In this document: piece after piece, positions 17,268-27,166 of the stretch | How the letters are laid out: each line of letters opens with the position of its first letter | How positions within the stretch are numbered: the first letter of the stretch is position 1 | The notes under the pieces: generated by a model | Databases searched by the model: none | Seen by the model: the letters and a program-made list of their open reading frames with translations, nothing else | Told to the model about the DNA's origin: nothing | Assembly: GCA_947453625.1 (NCBI GenBank) | Contig: CANGHK010000032.1 | Coordinates: 1-61,956 of the forward strand | DNA length: 61,956 nucleotides | DNA from: Burkholderiales bacterium | Lineage (GTDB): Bacteria; Pseudomonadota; Gammaproteobacteria; Burkholderiales; Burkholderiaceae_C | Direction of reading: 5' to 3' | Position numbers and translations under genes: made by a program

Positions 17268-19031
17268 TCAGCTGGCGCGGACCGCCCCGCCGCGGGCGAT
17301 CTGCCGGCAGATGTAGACCATGGGCAGCAGGCCCACCGCCACGATGGCCAGGGCCGCGGTCGAGGCCTCGGCCAGGCGCTCGTCGGCGGCCAGGGTGTAG
17401 GCCTGGGTGGCCAGGGTGTCGAAGTTGAAGGGCCGCATCACCAGCGTGGCGGGCAATTCCTTCATCACGTCGATGAACACCAGCAGGCCGGCCGTCAGCA
17501 AGGGGCCGCGCAACAGCGGCAAATGCACCCGGCGCAGCGTCTGGGCGGGAGTGTGACCGAGGCTGCGCGCGGCCTGGTCCATCGCCGGCGTGATCCTGGC
17601 CAGGCCAGCATCCACCGCCTGCATCGCCGCGGTGAGGTAGCGCACCAGGCAGGCATAGACCAGCGCGGCGATGCTGCCGGTCAGCACCAGGCCGACCTGC
17701 CAGCCGAACACCTGCTGCAGCGCGGCGGCCAGCGCGTGGTCCAGCCGGGTGACCGGGATCAGCACACCCACCGCAATCACCGAGCCCGGCAGCGCGTAGC
17801 CCAGCCCGGCCAGCCGGTGCGCCCAGCGCAGGGTCGCCCCCCGTTCGGTGCGTGCGGCGTAGCCGATCAGCAGCGCCAGCGACAGCGCCAGCAGCGCAGT
17901 GACGCCGGCCAGCAGCACGCTGTTGCCGGCCAGACGGATGAAGCGCTCGCCAAACTGGGCATCGCCTTCGCGCAGCGCCATGCGCAGCAGCAGGCCGGCC
18001 GGCAGCAGAAAGCCCCCGACCAGAGGCAGGGCACAGGCGGCCAGCGCCAGCGCGGCGCGGCCACCGCCCAGCACGACCCGGCCATTGGCGCCACGGCGCA
18101 GGCTGGTGTCGGCAAAGCGGCGGCCGCCCCGGCTGCCGCGCTCCAGCGCCAGCACCCCGACCACGAACAGCAGCAGCACGGCCGCCAGTTGCGCAGCCGC
18201 CACCCGGTCGCCGAGCGAGAACCAGGCGCGGTAGATTCCGGTCGTGAAGGTCTGCACCGCGAAGTAGCTGACGGTGCCGAAATCAGCCAGCGTCTCCATC
18301 AAGGCCAGCGCCACGCCGCCAGCGATCGCCGGCCTGGCCAGCGGCAGCGATACCCGCAGAAACGCCTGCCAGGGCGACAGGCCGAGCGAGCGCGCCACCT
18401 CGATCATCGCGCCGCCGCGCTCGATGAAGGCGGTGCGCGCCATCAGGTAGACATAGGGGTAGAGCACCAGCGAGAACATCAGCACCGCGCCCGCCGTGGA
18501 GCGCACCTCGGGAAAGCTGTAGTCGGCCCGGCGCCAGCCGAAGGCCTCGCGCAGCGCGGTCTGCACCGGGCCGACATACTGCAGCAGGTCGGTGTAGGTG
18601 TAGGCCATCACATAGGCCGGCACCGCCAGCGGCAGCACCAAGGCCCATTCGAACAGGGCGCGGCCGGCAAACTCGTGGCGCGTCACCAGCCAGGCCGCGC
18701 CCACGCCCAGCAGCGTGACGCCGAGGCCGACCCCCGCGCACAGCCAGAGCGTGGTGACGATGTAGTCGGTCAGCACGGTGGCCACCAGATGGGCCCAGGT
18801 GGCGCCGGTGCCGCCTGCAAACACGAAGGAGCCCACCGCCAGGATGGGCAGCGCCACCAGCGCCGCCGTCAGCAAGGCGATCAGCCGCAGGCCCGACGGC
18901 CAGCGGCGCCGGGTGTCGGTCAGGCCAGGCAAGCGCAAGGCCTTGGAGACAGGCGGGATCGCGGGCGGCAGCAACAAAGTGGCGGCAGTGTATCGGCCGC
19001 TCTGCCCCCGGGCGGCGCCCGCCCCTATCAT
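17268..19031 (-). CDS. Ferric iron ABC transporter, fused permease
   Basis: About 587 residues with two copies of the ABC permease domain (about 12 membrane helices). Each half carries the EAA-type loop that docks the ATPase: EVARSLGLSPWQAFLRVSLPLARPA in the first and QAARSLGHTPAQTLRRVHLPLLRGP in the second. This double-permease layout is typical of FbpB/FutB iron transporters. The first ATG in a plausible position (19029-19031) lies 9 bp from the start of the ATPase gene on the other strand. A TTG at 18938, closer to the first helix, is an alternative. It faces the binding-protein gene end to end. Confidence 0.9.
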   Translation of the reverse strand: MIGAGAARGQSGRYTAATLLLPPAIPPVSKALRLPGLTDTRRRWPSGLRLIALLTAALVALPILAVGSFVFAGGTGATWAHLVATVLTDYIVTTLWLCAGVGLGVTLLGVGAAWLVTRHEFAGRALFEWALVLPLAVPAYVMAYTYTDLLQYVGPVQTALREAFGWRRADYSFPEVRSTAGAVLMFSLVLYPYVYLMARTAFIERGGAMIEVARSLGLSPWQAFLRVSLPLARPAIAGGVALALMETLADFGTVSYFAVQTFTTGIYRAWFSLGDRVAAAQLAAVLLLFVVGVLALERGSRGGRRFADTSLRRGANGRVVLGGGRAALALAACALPLVGGFLLPAGLLLRMALREGDAQFGERFIRLAGNSVLLAGVTALLALSLALLIGYAARTERGATLRWAHRLAGLGYALPGSVIAVGVLIPVTRLDHALAAALQQVFGWQVGLVLTGSIAALVYACLVRYLTAAMQAVDAGLARITPAMDQAARSLGHTPAQTLRRVHLPLLRGPLLTAGLLVFIDVMKELPATLVMRPFNFDTLATQAYTLAADERLAEASTAALAIVAVGLLPMVYICRQIARGGAVRAS

Positions 19032-19040
19032 CCGGCCACG

Positions 19041-20138
19041 ATGATGGCGCCTGATCCCCCCTGGCTGGCACTGGCCGGCATCGCTGTGCGCTACGGCCGG
19101 CGGCCGGTGGTCGAGCATTTCTCGCTGAGCTTGCCACGCGGCACGGTGGGCTGCCTGCTCGGCCCCTCGGGCTGCGGCAAGACCTCGGTGCTGCGCGCGA
19201 TCGCCGGTTTCGAGCCTCTCAGTGCCGGCGAGGTGCGGCTGGACGGCCAGTTGGTCAGCAGCCCGCGCCAACAACTGCCCCCCGAGCAACGGCGCATCGG
19301 CATGGTGTTCCAGGACCATGCGCTGTTCCCGCACCTGACGGTGGCCGCCAACGTGGGTTTCGGCCTGCGCGGCGCGCCGGGTGCCGCGCAGCGGGTGCAG
19401 CAGATGCTGGACACCATGGGCCTGGGCGGAACCGGCGCACGCTACCCGCACGAACTGTCGGGCGGCCAGCAGCAGCGCGTGGCGCTGGCCCGCGCGCTGG
19501 CGCCCTCACCCCGGCTGCTGCTGCTGGACGAGCCGTTTTCCAAGCTCGACATCGAACTGCGCGAGCGCCTGGGCGGCGAGTTGCGGACCTTGCTCAAGGC
19601 CGCCGGCACCACCGCGCTGCTGGTCACCCACGACCAGCACGAGGCCTTTGCGATCGCCGACGAGATCGGCATCATGAGCCAGGGCCGGATCCAGCAATGG
19701 GACACGGCCTACCGGCTGTACCACCAACCGGCGAACCGCTTTGTCGCCGACTTCGTCGGCCAGGGCGCCTTCCTGCCGGGCACGGTGCAGCACGGTCGGC
19801 ATATCCAGATGGAACTGGGCCTGCTCGACAGCACCGAACCCATACGTTGTACCGAGCATGGCGACCTGTGCCACACCGGCTGCGCGGTGGATGTGCTGCT
19901 GCGCCCGGACGACGTGGTGCACGACGACGCCAGCCCGGTGACCGCCGAGGTGCTGGCCAAGGCCTTCCGCGGCGCGGAGTTCCTCTACACGCTGAGACTC
20001 GCCAGCGGGGCCACGCTGCTGTCGCTGGTGCCGTCGCACCACAACCACGCGATCGGCGAGCACATCGGCATCCGGCTCGAGGCCGACCATGTGGTGGCCT
20101 ACAAGCGCGAGACCGCGCCGGCGCTGGCCAGCGGCTGA
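19041..20138 (+). CDS. Ferric iron ABC transporter, ATP-binding protein
   Basis: A 365-residue ABC ATPase with Walker A GPSGCGKTS, signature LSGGQQQRVALARAL, Walker B LLLLDEPFSKLD and the switch His in VTHDQHEAFA. Residues about 240-365 form a TOBE-type regulatory domain, as in FbpC. It powers the double permease encoded divergently 9 bp away, and all three parts of the transporter are present. Two ATGs in a row (19041, 19044) are possible starts. Confidence 0.93.
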   Translation: MMAPDPPWLALAGIAVRYGRRPVVEHFSLSLPRGTVGCLLGPSGCGKTSVLRAIAGFEPLSAGEVRLDGQLVSSPRQQLPPEQRRIGMVFQDHALFPHLTVAANVGFGLRGAPGAAQRVQQMLDTMGLGGTGARYPHELSGGQQQRVALARALAPSPRLLLLDEPFSKLDIELRERLGGELRTLLKAAGTTALLVTHDQHEAFAIADEIGIMSQGRIQQWDTAYRLYHQPANRFVADFVGQGAFLPGTVQHGRHIQMELGLLDSTEPIRCTEHGDLCHTGCAVDVLLRPDDVVHDDASPVTAEVLAKAFRGAEFLYTLRLASGATLLSLVPSHHNHAIGEHIGIRLEADHVVAYKRETAPALASG

Positions 20139-20168
20139 AGCGCTGCGGCCTGACCAGGCAGCCCGAAG

Positions 20169-21173
20169 CTAGCGCAAGCGCACCATGCTGCTGACTGCGC
20201 GCGCCGCACCGTCGCCAATCGACGCCCCGAAACGCTTGGCCAGCTTCTCGGCCACGTTCTCGCGCGGGGTGTAATCGATCACCTCCTCGGCTTTGACCAC
20301 CTCGCGCGCCACATAGTCGAGGCTGCCGAACTTGTCGGCCAGGCCGTTCTTGACGGCTTCTTCACCGTTCCAGAACAGGCCCGAGAAGGTTTCCGGCGTC
20401 TCCTTCAGGCGCTGGCCGCGGCCTTCGCGCACGACGCCGATGAACTGCCGGTGGATCTGGTCGATCATGGCCTGGGCATAGGCACGCTGCTTGGGGTTCT
20501 GTGCCGTGAACGGGTCGAGCATGCCCTTGTTCTCGCCGGCGGTCAGCAGCCGGCGCTCGACGCCCAGCTTGTCCATCAGGCCGTTGAAGCCGAAGCCGTC
20601 CATCAGCACGCCGATCGAGCCGACGATGCTGGCCTTGTCGACATAGATCTCGTCGGCAGCCACCGCAACGTAGTAGGCGCCCGATGCACAGACCTCCTCG
20701 ACCACGGCGTAGACCTTCTTCTGGTGCAACTGCTTCAGGCGCCGGATCTCGTCGTTGATGATGCCCGACTGCACCGGGCTGCCGCCCGGGCTGTTGATGC
20801 GCAACACCACCGCTTTGGCGCCCTTGTCCTCGAACGCGTTGCGCAGGCCGGCGATCAACTGCTCAGCGCTGGCCTCACTGTCGGCAGAGATTTCGCCGCG
20901 CAACTCCACCAGCGCGGTATGCGGTGTGCTGGGCGCGGTGTGGTGAACCCGGTCGGCCATCGTCAGCCAGAGCAGGCCGCCGAACAGCCCCAGCCAGCAG
21001 AGCCGGAAGAAGACGCGCCAGCGCCGGTCGGTGCGGCGCTCGCGCATCAACTCCTGCGCCAGCGCCTGCACGGCCTTGGCCAGTACCGGCGCCGACCCGG
21101 CGTCGATCCCGGCCGGGTCGGCAGAGATGCCCGCAGGATTGGCGGGGGTCGGGGAGTCGTCCTGCGGATTCAT
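20169..21173 (-). CDS. sppA: S49-family signal peptide peptidase
   Basis: A 334-residue single-spanning membrane protease. A hydrophobic helix at about 56-72 precedes a ClpP-like domain with VVLRINSPGGSPVQSG, the probable nucleophile Ser in VCASGAYYVA and the general-base region around AGENKGMLDPF. It degrades cleaved signal peptides and membrane fragments at the periplasmic face. Shorter than E. coli SppA (618 residues), it matches the single-domain form. Its ATG overlaps the stop of the Rieske gene (ATGA). Confidence 0.92.
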   Translation of the reverse strand: MNPQDDSPTPANPAGISADPAGIDAGSAPVLAKAVQALAQELMRERRTDRRWRVFFRLCWLGLFGGLLWLTMADRVHHTAPSTPHTALVELRGEISADSEASAEQLIAGLRNAFEDKGAKAVVLRINSPGGSPVQSGIINDEIRRLKQLHQKKVYAVVEEVCASGAYYVAVAADEIYVDKASIVGSIGVLMDGFGFNGLMDKLGVERRLLTAGENKGMLDPFTAQNPKQRAYAQAMIDQIHRQFIGVVREGRGQRLKETPETFSGLFWNGEEAVKNGLADKFGSLDYVAREVVKAEEVIDYTPRENVAEKLAKRFGASIGDGAARAVSSMVRLR

Positions 21174-21598
21174 GGGAGGCTTTCAGGGGCGGAAATGACG
21201 CCGGTCACGACCGGGCGAACATCGGTGGAAGGATACCAACAGGCCTGACCGGCCTGCTCGGCAACCGTCACCCGGATCAGTTTGCTGCGCAGGCAAGGCC
21301 CGCCGACACAGTGGCCGTCGGCCGGCTCGTAGCTCGCGCCGTGGATGGAACAGACGATCCAGCGCTTGTCCTGGTCGAGAAATTCGCCCGGCTGCCAGTC
21401 CATCTCCACCGGAACATGGGCGCAGCGGTTGATGTAGGCCACCAGCCGGCCATCGAAGCGCAGCGCGAAAGCCCGCGCCGGCTGGCCCCACAACAGCACG
21501 TCGAAGAGCACGGCCTTGCCGCGCTCGACCAGGTCGGCGGCGGCGCACAAGGGCTGGGCAGCGGCACCCATGCCCGGCGCGGGCCCGGCCTCAGGCAT
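21170..21598 (-). CDS. Rieske-type [2Fe-2S] protein
   Basis: A 142-residue soluble protein with one Rieske domain. The cluster ligands are visible as CAH (N-terminal CxH) and CSIH (CxxH), 17 residues apart, followed by the usual GxxY region. It has no membrane helix and no oxygenase catalytic domain, so it is a small ferredoxin-like electron carrier or redox sensor of unknown partner. The start chosen (ATG 21596-21598) overlaps the end of gph by 8 bp; the longer frame upstream is noncoding. The rluC-gph-Rieske-sppA order is, as I recall, common in Burkholderiales. Confidence 0.88.
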   Translation of the reverse strand: MPEAGPAPGMGAAAQPLCAAADLVERGKAVLFDVLLWGQPARAFALRFDGRLVAYINRCAHVPVEMDWQPGEFLDQDKRWIVCSIHGASYEPADGHCVGGPCLRSKLIRVTVAEQAGQACWYPSTDVRPVVTGVISAPESLP

Positions 21599-22268
21599 TC
21601 GACAGCAGCCAGTCCTGCAGGTCGGCGGTGGAATGCGCCACATGCAGAGGCGACAGCACCGCGAAGGCCTCCGGCTCATGCGCGCCGTAGCTGACGCCCA
21701 CGCTGGCGGTGCCGGCGTTGGCGGCCAGTTGCAAGTCGTGGGTGGTGTCGCCGATCATCAGCGTGCGGCCGGGTTCGGCGCCGAACTCACGCATCAGTTG
21801 CTCCAGCATCATCGGATGGGGCTTGCCGGCGGTCTCGTCGGCGGTGCGGGTGCCGTCGAACAAGCCCTTGAGCTGCACGGCCTGCAGCGACTCGTTCAGC
21901 CCCAGCCGGCTTTTCCCGGTGGCCACCGCCAGCCAGTGGTTGCGCGATTTCAAAGCATGCAGCATCTCCAGCGTGCCCGGAAACAGCACCAGCTCATGCT
22001 GTCGCGCGATGTAGTGGTGGCGGTAGCGCCGGCCGAGTTCGGGGTAGCGCGCCTCGGGCAGGCCGGGCACGGCATGCTGCAGTGCATCGTGCAGGCCCAG
22101 CCCGATGACGTAAGCCGCGCGCTCGGCGCTGGGCACGGGCACGCCGATGTCGGCACAGGCGGACTGCATGCAGCGCACGATCAGCGCGGTGGAATCGAAC
22201 AGCGTGCCGTCCCAATCGAAGACGATCAGGTCGAAGCGGCGGAGGCGGTCGGGCGTGGGCAGGGTCAT
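21591..22268 (-). CDS. gph: HAD-superfamily phosphatase, phosphoglycolate phosphatase type
   Basis: A 225-residue HAD hydrolase. Motif I is FDWDGTLFDS (nucleophile and acid/base Asp), motif II lies near VATGKSR, motif III is Lys in GKPHPMM and motif IV is GDTTHDLQLA. A helical cap (about 20-90) places it in subclass I, as Gph. Substrate is probably a small phosphate ester; phosphoglycolate is the family default and not proven. Confidence 0.9.
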   Translation of the reverse strand: MTLPTPDRLRRFDLIVFDWDGTLFDSTALIVRCMQSACADIGVPVPSAERAAYVIGLGLHDALQHAVPGLPEARYPELGRRYRHHYIARQHELVLFPGTLEMLHALKSRNHWLAVATGKSRLGLNESLQAVQLKGLFDGTRTADETAGKPHPMMLEQLMREFGAEPGRTLMIGDTTHDLQLAANAGTASVGVSYGAHEPEAFAVLSPLHVAHSTADLQDWLLSNA

Positions 22269-22286
22269 GGGCGGCGGGACGGAAGA

Positions 22287-23309
22287 TCAATGCGGCTGGG
22301 ACAGCCGGGTCAGCAGTGTGGCGCATTCGGCCGGCAGCGGCGCGGTCAAGGTGATGCGCTCGGCGCTGGCCGGGTGGTCGAAAGCCAGTTGCCGTGCATG
22401 CAGGAACATGCGCTCGAAACGCAAGCCGGCCAGACCCTCGCCGCGCGCCCACTGCTTGTTCAGCGCAAAATCGCCGTACTTGGGGTCGCCGACGATCACA
22501 TGGCCGGCCTGCGCCAGGTGGACCCGGATCTGGTGGGTGCGGCCGGTCTTGATCGTCACGTCGAGCAGCGTGAAATCTGCCAACGCGGAGGCGATCTTCA
22601 CCAGGCTGATCGCGCGCCGGCCGTCGGGATGGTCGGCGGCGACCGGCAGCACATGGCGCTCGCCGCGTGCATCCAGCGTCTTGTGCAGCGCCACGTCGAT
22701 CACCTTGAGCTTGGCCGGCCAAACCCCGGACACCAGCGCAGCATAGGTTTTACCCGTATCCCGGCTGCGGAACTGGTCTTGCAGCGCCACCAGCGCCGTG
22801 CGCTTCTTGGCCAGCAGCAGGATGCCCGAGGTCTCGCGGTCGAGCCGGTGCACCAGTTCGAGGAACTTGGCCTGCGGCCTGGCCTGGCGCAACTGCTCGA
22901 TGACGCCGAAGCTGACGCCGCTGCCGCCGTGCACCGCCACGCCGGCAGGCTTGTTGATCGCCAGCAGGTGATCGTCCTCGAACAGGATGGGGAATTCGCG
23001 CGCCGGTGCGGCCGGGGCACCTGCCGGCTTTTCCGCCACGCGCACCGGCGGCACGCGCACCTCGTCGCCCAACGCGAGACGGGTGTCTGCAGCGGCCCGG
23101 CCCTTGTTGACGCGCACCTCGCCCGACCGGATCACCCGGTAGACATGGGTCTTGGGAACCCCCTTGAGCAAACGCATCAGGAAGTTGTCGAGGCGCTGGC
23201 CTTCACCCGCCTCGTCGACGACCAGCCGGCGCACTTCGGGCGGTGCAGCGGGCGGGCTGTGGGCATGACCGGAACCCGGCAGATTGCTGCTTATAATGGA
23301 ATGAGCCAC
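22287..23309 (-). CDS. rluC: 23S rRNA pseudouridine synthase
   Basis: About 340 residues with an S4 RNA-binding domain (about 30-85, RLDNFLMRLLKGVPKTHVYR and GEVRVNKGR) and an RluA-family catalytic domain with the active Asp in HRLDRETSGILLL and KTGRTHQIRVH near the end. RluC modifies three uridines of 23S rRNA (955, 2504 and 2580 in E. coli). The most plausible start is a GTG at 23307-23309; no ATG lies close to the S4 domain, and a GTG at 23234 would remove the N-terminal arm. It is divergent from rne and heads the rluC-gph-Rieske-sppA operon. Confidence 0.93.
   Translation of the reverse strand: MAHSIISSNLPGSGHAHSPPAAPPEVRRLVVDEAGEGQRLDNFLMRLLKGVPKTHVYRVIRSGEVRVNKGRAAADTRLALGDEVRVPPVRVAEKPAGAPAAPAREFPILFEDDHLLAINKPAGVAVHGGSGVSFGVIEQLRQARPQAKFLELVHRLDRETSGILLLAKKRTALVALQDQFRSRDTGKTYAALVSGVWPAKLKVIDVALHKTLDARGERHVLPVAADHPDGRRAISLVKIASALADFTLLDVTIKTGRTHQIRVHLAQAGHVIVGDPKYGDFALNKQWARGEGLAGLRFERMFLHARQLAFDHPASAERITLTAPLPAECATLLTRLSQPH
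23292..23297 (+). promoter_or_regulatory. Consensus -10 box, probable rne promoter
   Basis: A perfect TATAAT reads toward rne, in a region where such AT-rich sequence is rare. No good -35 lies at the right distance. Transcription from here would begin near 23304 and give rne a leader of about 645 nt. The box overlaps the first codons of rluC on the other strand. Confidence 0.5.
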
Positions 23310-23948
23310 GACTGGGCCGTAAGTGCTTGATTTTCCAGAGTTTACCCGGGCATACCCGGTGCTATCGTGGCGCGGCGTCTGCAAGGGCGTCAAAAAACGT
23401 TGATGCAACACCTGCGCCATGCGCGGCAGGCCGCAAATCCCCAAGTGATGCGGCGGCCACGCGGGTCAGGTGGAAGAGATACGTCGTCACAGCCAGCCCG
23501 TCACAGGGAAGAACAAAAGGTCATGAACGGCAGATCGCGGTAGGCCAGCGGTCTGCGGTTCGCGTCAGAGCCCACTGGGTCCGCATGCCATCCCTCAACC
23601 CCCCTCGACACCCGCCCGCGTCAAAAAGCGCACGGTGGGGCATGCCTCGCGGCATGTGGGCACAGCCCCGGCCCCTGGCCGGTGCGGCAATGCCGTCTGC
23701 CGAGGAGCAACCCGCGCGCGCAGCGCCGGGTCGGGCCAGAGCGGCGCCGCCAAACCCGGATGCCCTGCCGCACGCGGCCCCGCTGCATCCTTGATCGCGT
23801 TGCGATCACTGCAGTCCAGGGCGATTCCTTCTCCGGCTGTTTCACGCTTCTCGTGCATCTGAACAGATCGCCGGCCCAGACCTGAGGGTCGTGCCGGCGA
23901 TCGGACAGCGCGTGCTCCGGCAACGGGGCGCGCGGTATGGGAGTGCAC
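23310..23948 (+). other. Long untranslated region ahead of rne
   Basis: 639 bp with no convincing gene on either strand. It most likely is the 5' leader of the rne messenger. In E. coli the 361-nt rne leader folds into hairpins that RNase E itself binds to control its own level; a similar role is the simplest reading here. Several GC-rich inverted repeats are visible (for example around the CGGCATG...CATGCCG-type motifs near 23580-23710) but no conserved structure can be named by eye. Confidence 0.6.
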
Positions 23949-26900
23949 ATGAAACGCATGCTGATCAATGCCACGCAGCCGGAAGAGCGCCGCCTGGCCA
24001 TCGTCGACGGGCAAAAACTGCTCGACTTCGAAACCGAGATCGAAGGGCGCGAACAGCGCAAGGGCAACATCTACATGGCGGTGGTGACACGGGTCGAGCC
24101 ATCGCTCGAAGCCTGTTTCATCGACTACGGCGAGGACAGACACGGTTTCCTGCCGTTCAAGGAGATCTCGCGCCAGTATTTCCGTGAGGGCGTCGACCTC
24201 AAGAACGTCAGCATCAAGGAAGCGATTCGCGAAGGCCAGGAGATGCTGGTCCAGGTCGAGAAGGAAGAGCGCGGCAACAAGGGCGCGGCACTGACCACCT
24301 TCGTCAGCCTGGCCGGGCGCTACCTGGTGCTGATGCCCAACAACCCGCGCGGTGGTGGCGTCAGCCGCCGCATCGAGGGCGAGGACCGCGAGGAGCTCAA
24401 GGAGAACCTCGAACAGCTCGACTACCCCAAGGGCATGAGCCTGATCGCCCGCACCGCCGGCATCGGCCGCTCGGCGCCCGAACTGCAGTGGGACCTGAAC
24501 TACATGCTCAAGCTGTGGTCGGCGATCGACGGCGCGAGCAAGGCGGGCAAGGGTGCGTTCCTGATCTACCAGGAAAGCTCGCTGGTGATCCGCGCGATCC
24601 GCGACTACTTCACCGCCGACATCGGCGAGATCCTGATCGATACCGACGACATCTTCGATCAGGCCCAGCAGTTCATGAACCACGTGATGCCCGAGACGGC
24701 CAATCGCGTGAAGCGCTACCGCGACGACGCGGCGCTGTTCTCGCGCTTCCAGATCGAGCACCAGATCGAGACCGCGTTCAGCCGCACCGTCAACCTGCCG
24801 GCCGGCGGGGCGATCGTGATCGACCACACCGAGGCGCTGGTCTCGGTCGACGTCAACTCGGCGCGCGCCACCCGCGGCGGCGACATCGAGGAAACCGCCA
24901 CCCGCACCAACCTGGAAGCCGCCGACGAGATCGCGCGCCAGATGCGGCTGCGCGACCTGGGCGGCCTGATCGTGGTCGACTTCATCGACATGGAGGAGAG
25001 CAAGAACCGCCGCGAGGTGGAACAGCGTCTGCGTGACGCGATGCGGCAAGACCGCGCAAGGGTCCAGTTCAGCTCGATTTCCAAGTTCGGCCTGCTCGAA
25101 CTCAGCCGTCAGCGCCTGCGCCCGGCGCTGAGCGAAGGCAACCACATCACCTGCCCGCGCTGCAACGGCACCGGCCATATCCGCGACACCGAGTCGAGCG
25201 CGCTGCAGATCCTGCGCATCATCCAGGAGGAGACGCTCAAGGACAACACCGCCGCGGTGCATGTCCAGGTGCCGGTGGAGGTGGTCAGCTTCCTGCTGAA
25301 CGAGAAGCGCACCGAGATCACCAAGATCGAACTGAAGCAGCGCTGCACCGTGCTGCTGGTGCCGAACAAGCACCTCGAGACGCCGAACTACAAGCTGGAG
25401 CGCCTGCGCCACGACGACCCGCGGCTGGAGAACCTTCAAGCCAGCTACACGATGATCGAGGAGCCCGAGGACGAGGTGGCGATCAGCCGCCGCGAAAAAT
25501 CGGTCAAGCCCAAGCAGGAGCCGGTGATCAAGGGCGTGCTGCCCGATCAGCCCGCACCGGCGGCCGTGCCCAAGGCAGTGGAAGTCGCCGTCAAGCCCGC
25601 CGCTGCGGCGGCTGCCTTGCCGGTGGCTCAAGCCAAGGCCGCCAGCAGCGCGCCAGTGGCGCCGAGCTGGGTGTCCGAGGCGCCAGCGCCTGCGGCAGGC
25701 AGCGGTTTCTTCGGCTGGGTCAAGAAGTTGTTCGGTGGCGCCGCGCCGGCACCGGTGGCCGCACCGGCCGCCGCGGTGGCGGCCACGCCGGCGGTGCCGG
25801 CCGGGCCGGCAGGCGACAAGCGCGAGACCAAGGTCGGCGAGGCCCGTCGCAACGAACGCGGCGGTCGAGGCGAGCGCAGTGAGCGCGGCGGCCGTGGCGG
25901 CCGCGATGGCAAGCCGGGCGAAGCCCGCGGTGAGCGCGGTGAGCGTGGGGAGCGCGGTGACCGCGGCCCGCGCAGCGAAGTGCGTGCCGAGACCCGTGCC
26001 GAAGTCCGGCCGGAAGCTCAACGCGAAGGCCGTCGGGATGGCCGCCGCGCCGAGCGCGGTGCGGAAGCCGAGACGGTGGCCCGTCCGCTGAGCGAGGCTG
26101 GTGCCGTCGAGACGCCGCGCCGCGCCCCGCGTCCCGAGCGCGAGCCTCGGCCGCAGGAACTGGTGGACAACGCTGCGGCATTGGCCGAGACCAACCCGGG
26201 CGCCGAAGCCGTCGCCGGCGCGGAGGGCACCGACGCCGTGGGTGAAGAGCAGCGCCGCCGGCGCCGGCGCCGCGGTGGCCGTGGCAACCGCGACGAGGCC
26301 GGCAGCGATGCCAGCACCGACGGTGGCAATGAGGCCGTCGCCAGCCAGGCCGAAGGGTCAGAGACGGCGGCGACCGAGGCGCTGCCGGGCGAAGCCAACA
26401 CGGGTGCCGAAGGCGCCGAGCGTGAAGGAGGCCGACGCCGTGGCCGTGGTCGAGACCGTGCGCGCCGTGACGAACAATCTGCTGGCGCCAGCGGTGCCGA
26501 AGATGGCCTGGCCGGCGCGACGGCCGACGCCGTGACGGCCAGCCCGGCGCAGGGCGAGGCGGCTGTTGCCGAGCTAGCGCCGGTCGCGGTGGCGAGCGCT
26601 GTGATGATCGCAGCGGCAGCCGAAGAGGTCGCTGTCGTCGAAATCGCCGCTGCCACGCCAGTTGCCACCTCCGCGCCGGCACCGACCCCGGCACCGATGG
26701 TGGCCGCGCCCGCCCCGGTTGCGCCCGCCGCTCTGGCCGTGGTCAAACCCTTCGAGCTGCCTATGGACGCGCTGCAGCAGATCGCCGAGGGCTCGGGCCT
26801 GCAGTGGGTCAACTCCGACAGCGAGAAGATCCGTGCCGCACAAGCCGCGATGGCGGCTGAGCCCGTGCCGGTTCGCGTGCCGCGTGAGCGCCCGCCGGTG

Positions 26901-27011
26901 GTCGCCATCGACCAGGGCCCGTTGGTGCTGGTCGAGACCCGCAAGGACTTGTCGCAGCTCAAGCTGCCTTTCGAGACCGCCGCCACGCCTCCGGTGACGC
27001 CGCAAGCCTGA
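23949..27011 (+). CDS. rne: Ribonuclease E
   Basis: A 1020-residue endoribonuclease. The catalytic half (1 to about 510) opens [15 protein letters not shown], includes the S1 domain, the Mg2+ ligands Asp301 ([13 protein letters not shown]) and Asp344 (VVDFIDMEE), and the zinc-link cysteines 402 and 405 (CPRCNGTGH). The C-terminal half is low-complexity: Ala/Pro/Val tracts, then Arg/Gly/Glu repeats (about 620-720), a run of Arg ([10 protein letters not shown]), and acidic-basic patches. It is disordered and probably binds RNA and degradosome partners. A conserved-looking motif ends it ([20 protein letters not shown] and [12 protein letters not shown]). The first Met frame starts four codons earlier (23937), but ATG 23949 gives the standard N-terminus. 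Confidence 0.97.
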   Translation: MKRMLINATQPEERRLAIVDGQKLLDFETEIEGREQRKGNIYMAVVTRVEPSLEACFIDYGEDRHGFLPFKEISRQYFREGVDLKNVSIKEAIREGQEMLVQVEKEERGNKGAALTTFVSLAGRYLVLMPNNPRGGGVSRRIEGEDREELKENLEQLDYPKGMSLIARTAGIGRSAPELQWDLNYMLKLWSAIDGASKAGKGAFLIYQESSLVIRAIRDYFTADIGEILIDTDDIFDQAQQFMNHVMPETANRVKRYRDDAALFSRFQIEHQIETAFSRTVNLPAGGAIVIDHTEALVSVDVNSARATRGGDIEETATRTNLEAADEIARQMRLRDLGGLIVVDFIDMEESKNRREVEQRLRDAMRQDRARVQFSSISKFGLLELSRQRLRPALSEGNHITCPRCNGTGHIRDTESSALQILRIIQEETLKDNTAAVHVQVPVEVVSFLLNEKRTEITKIELKQRCTVLLVPNKHLETPNYKLERLRHDDPRLENLQASYTMIEEPEDEVAISRREKSVKPKQEPVIKGVLPDQPAPAAVPKAVEVAVKPAAAAAALPVAQAKAASSAPVAPSWVSEAPAPAAGSGFFGWVKKLFGGAAPAPVAAPAAAVAATPAVPAGPAGDKRETKVGEARRNERGGRGERSERGGRGGRDGKPGEARGERGERGERGDRGPRSEVRAETRAEVRPEAQREGRRDGRRAERGAEAETVARPLSEAGAVETPRRAPRPEREPRPQELVDNAAALAETNPGAEAVAGAEGTDAVGEEQRRRRRRRGGRGNRDEAGSDASTDGGNEAVASQAEGSETAATEALPGEANTGAEGAEREGGRRRGRGRDRARRDEQSAGASGAEDGLAGATADAVTASPAQGEAAVAELAPVAVASAVMIAAAAEEVAVVEIAAATPVATSAPAPTPAPMVAAPAPVAPAALAVVKPFELPMDALQQIAEGSGLQWVNSDSEKIRAAQAAMAAEPVPVRVPRERPPVVAIDQGPLVLVETRKDLSQLKLPFETAATPPVTPQA

Positions 27012-27050
27012 CAGACCACAACCCCGCCAGCGCCGCCTGATCCGCGGCCG

Positions 27051-27087
27051 ACGCCGCCCCGGCCATTCTGGTCGGGGCGGCGTTTTT
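27051..27087 (+). terminator. Rho-independent terminator of rne
   Basis: A ten-base stem, ACGCCGCCCC (27051-27060) and GGGGCGGCGT (27074-27083), is followed at once by TTTT. The 13-base loop can pair further (GGCC...GGTC). It lies 40 bp behind the rne stop. Confidence 0.9.
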
Positions 27088-27166
27088 CATGGCGGACCCA
27101 CAAGCGGCACGGCCCCTCCGACAATCGGCCATCGATCAGCCATCACCCCCGCCCTCATCCCACACC

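Noticed and set aside
17241-19040. 600-codon upstream extension of the iron ATPase gene
   Set aside because: It is the antisense of the permease gene; the ABC domain starts at 19041.
23595-26021. 808-codon minus-strand frame opposite rne
   Set aside because: No domain, Ala/Leu/Asp/His composition typical of an antisense frame; rne is unmistakable on the plus strand.
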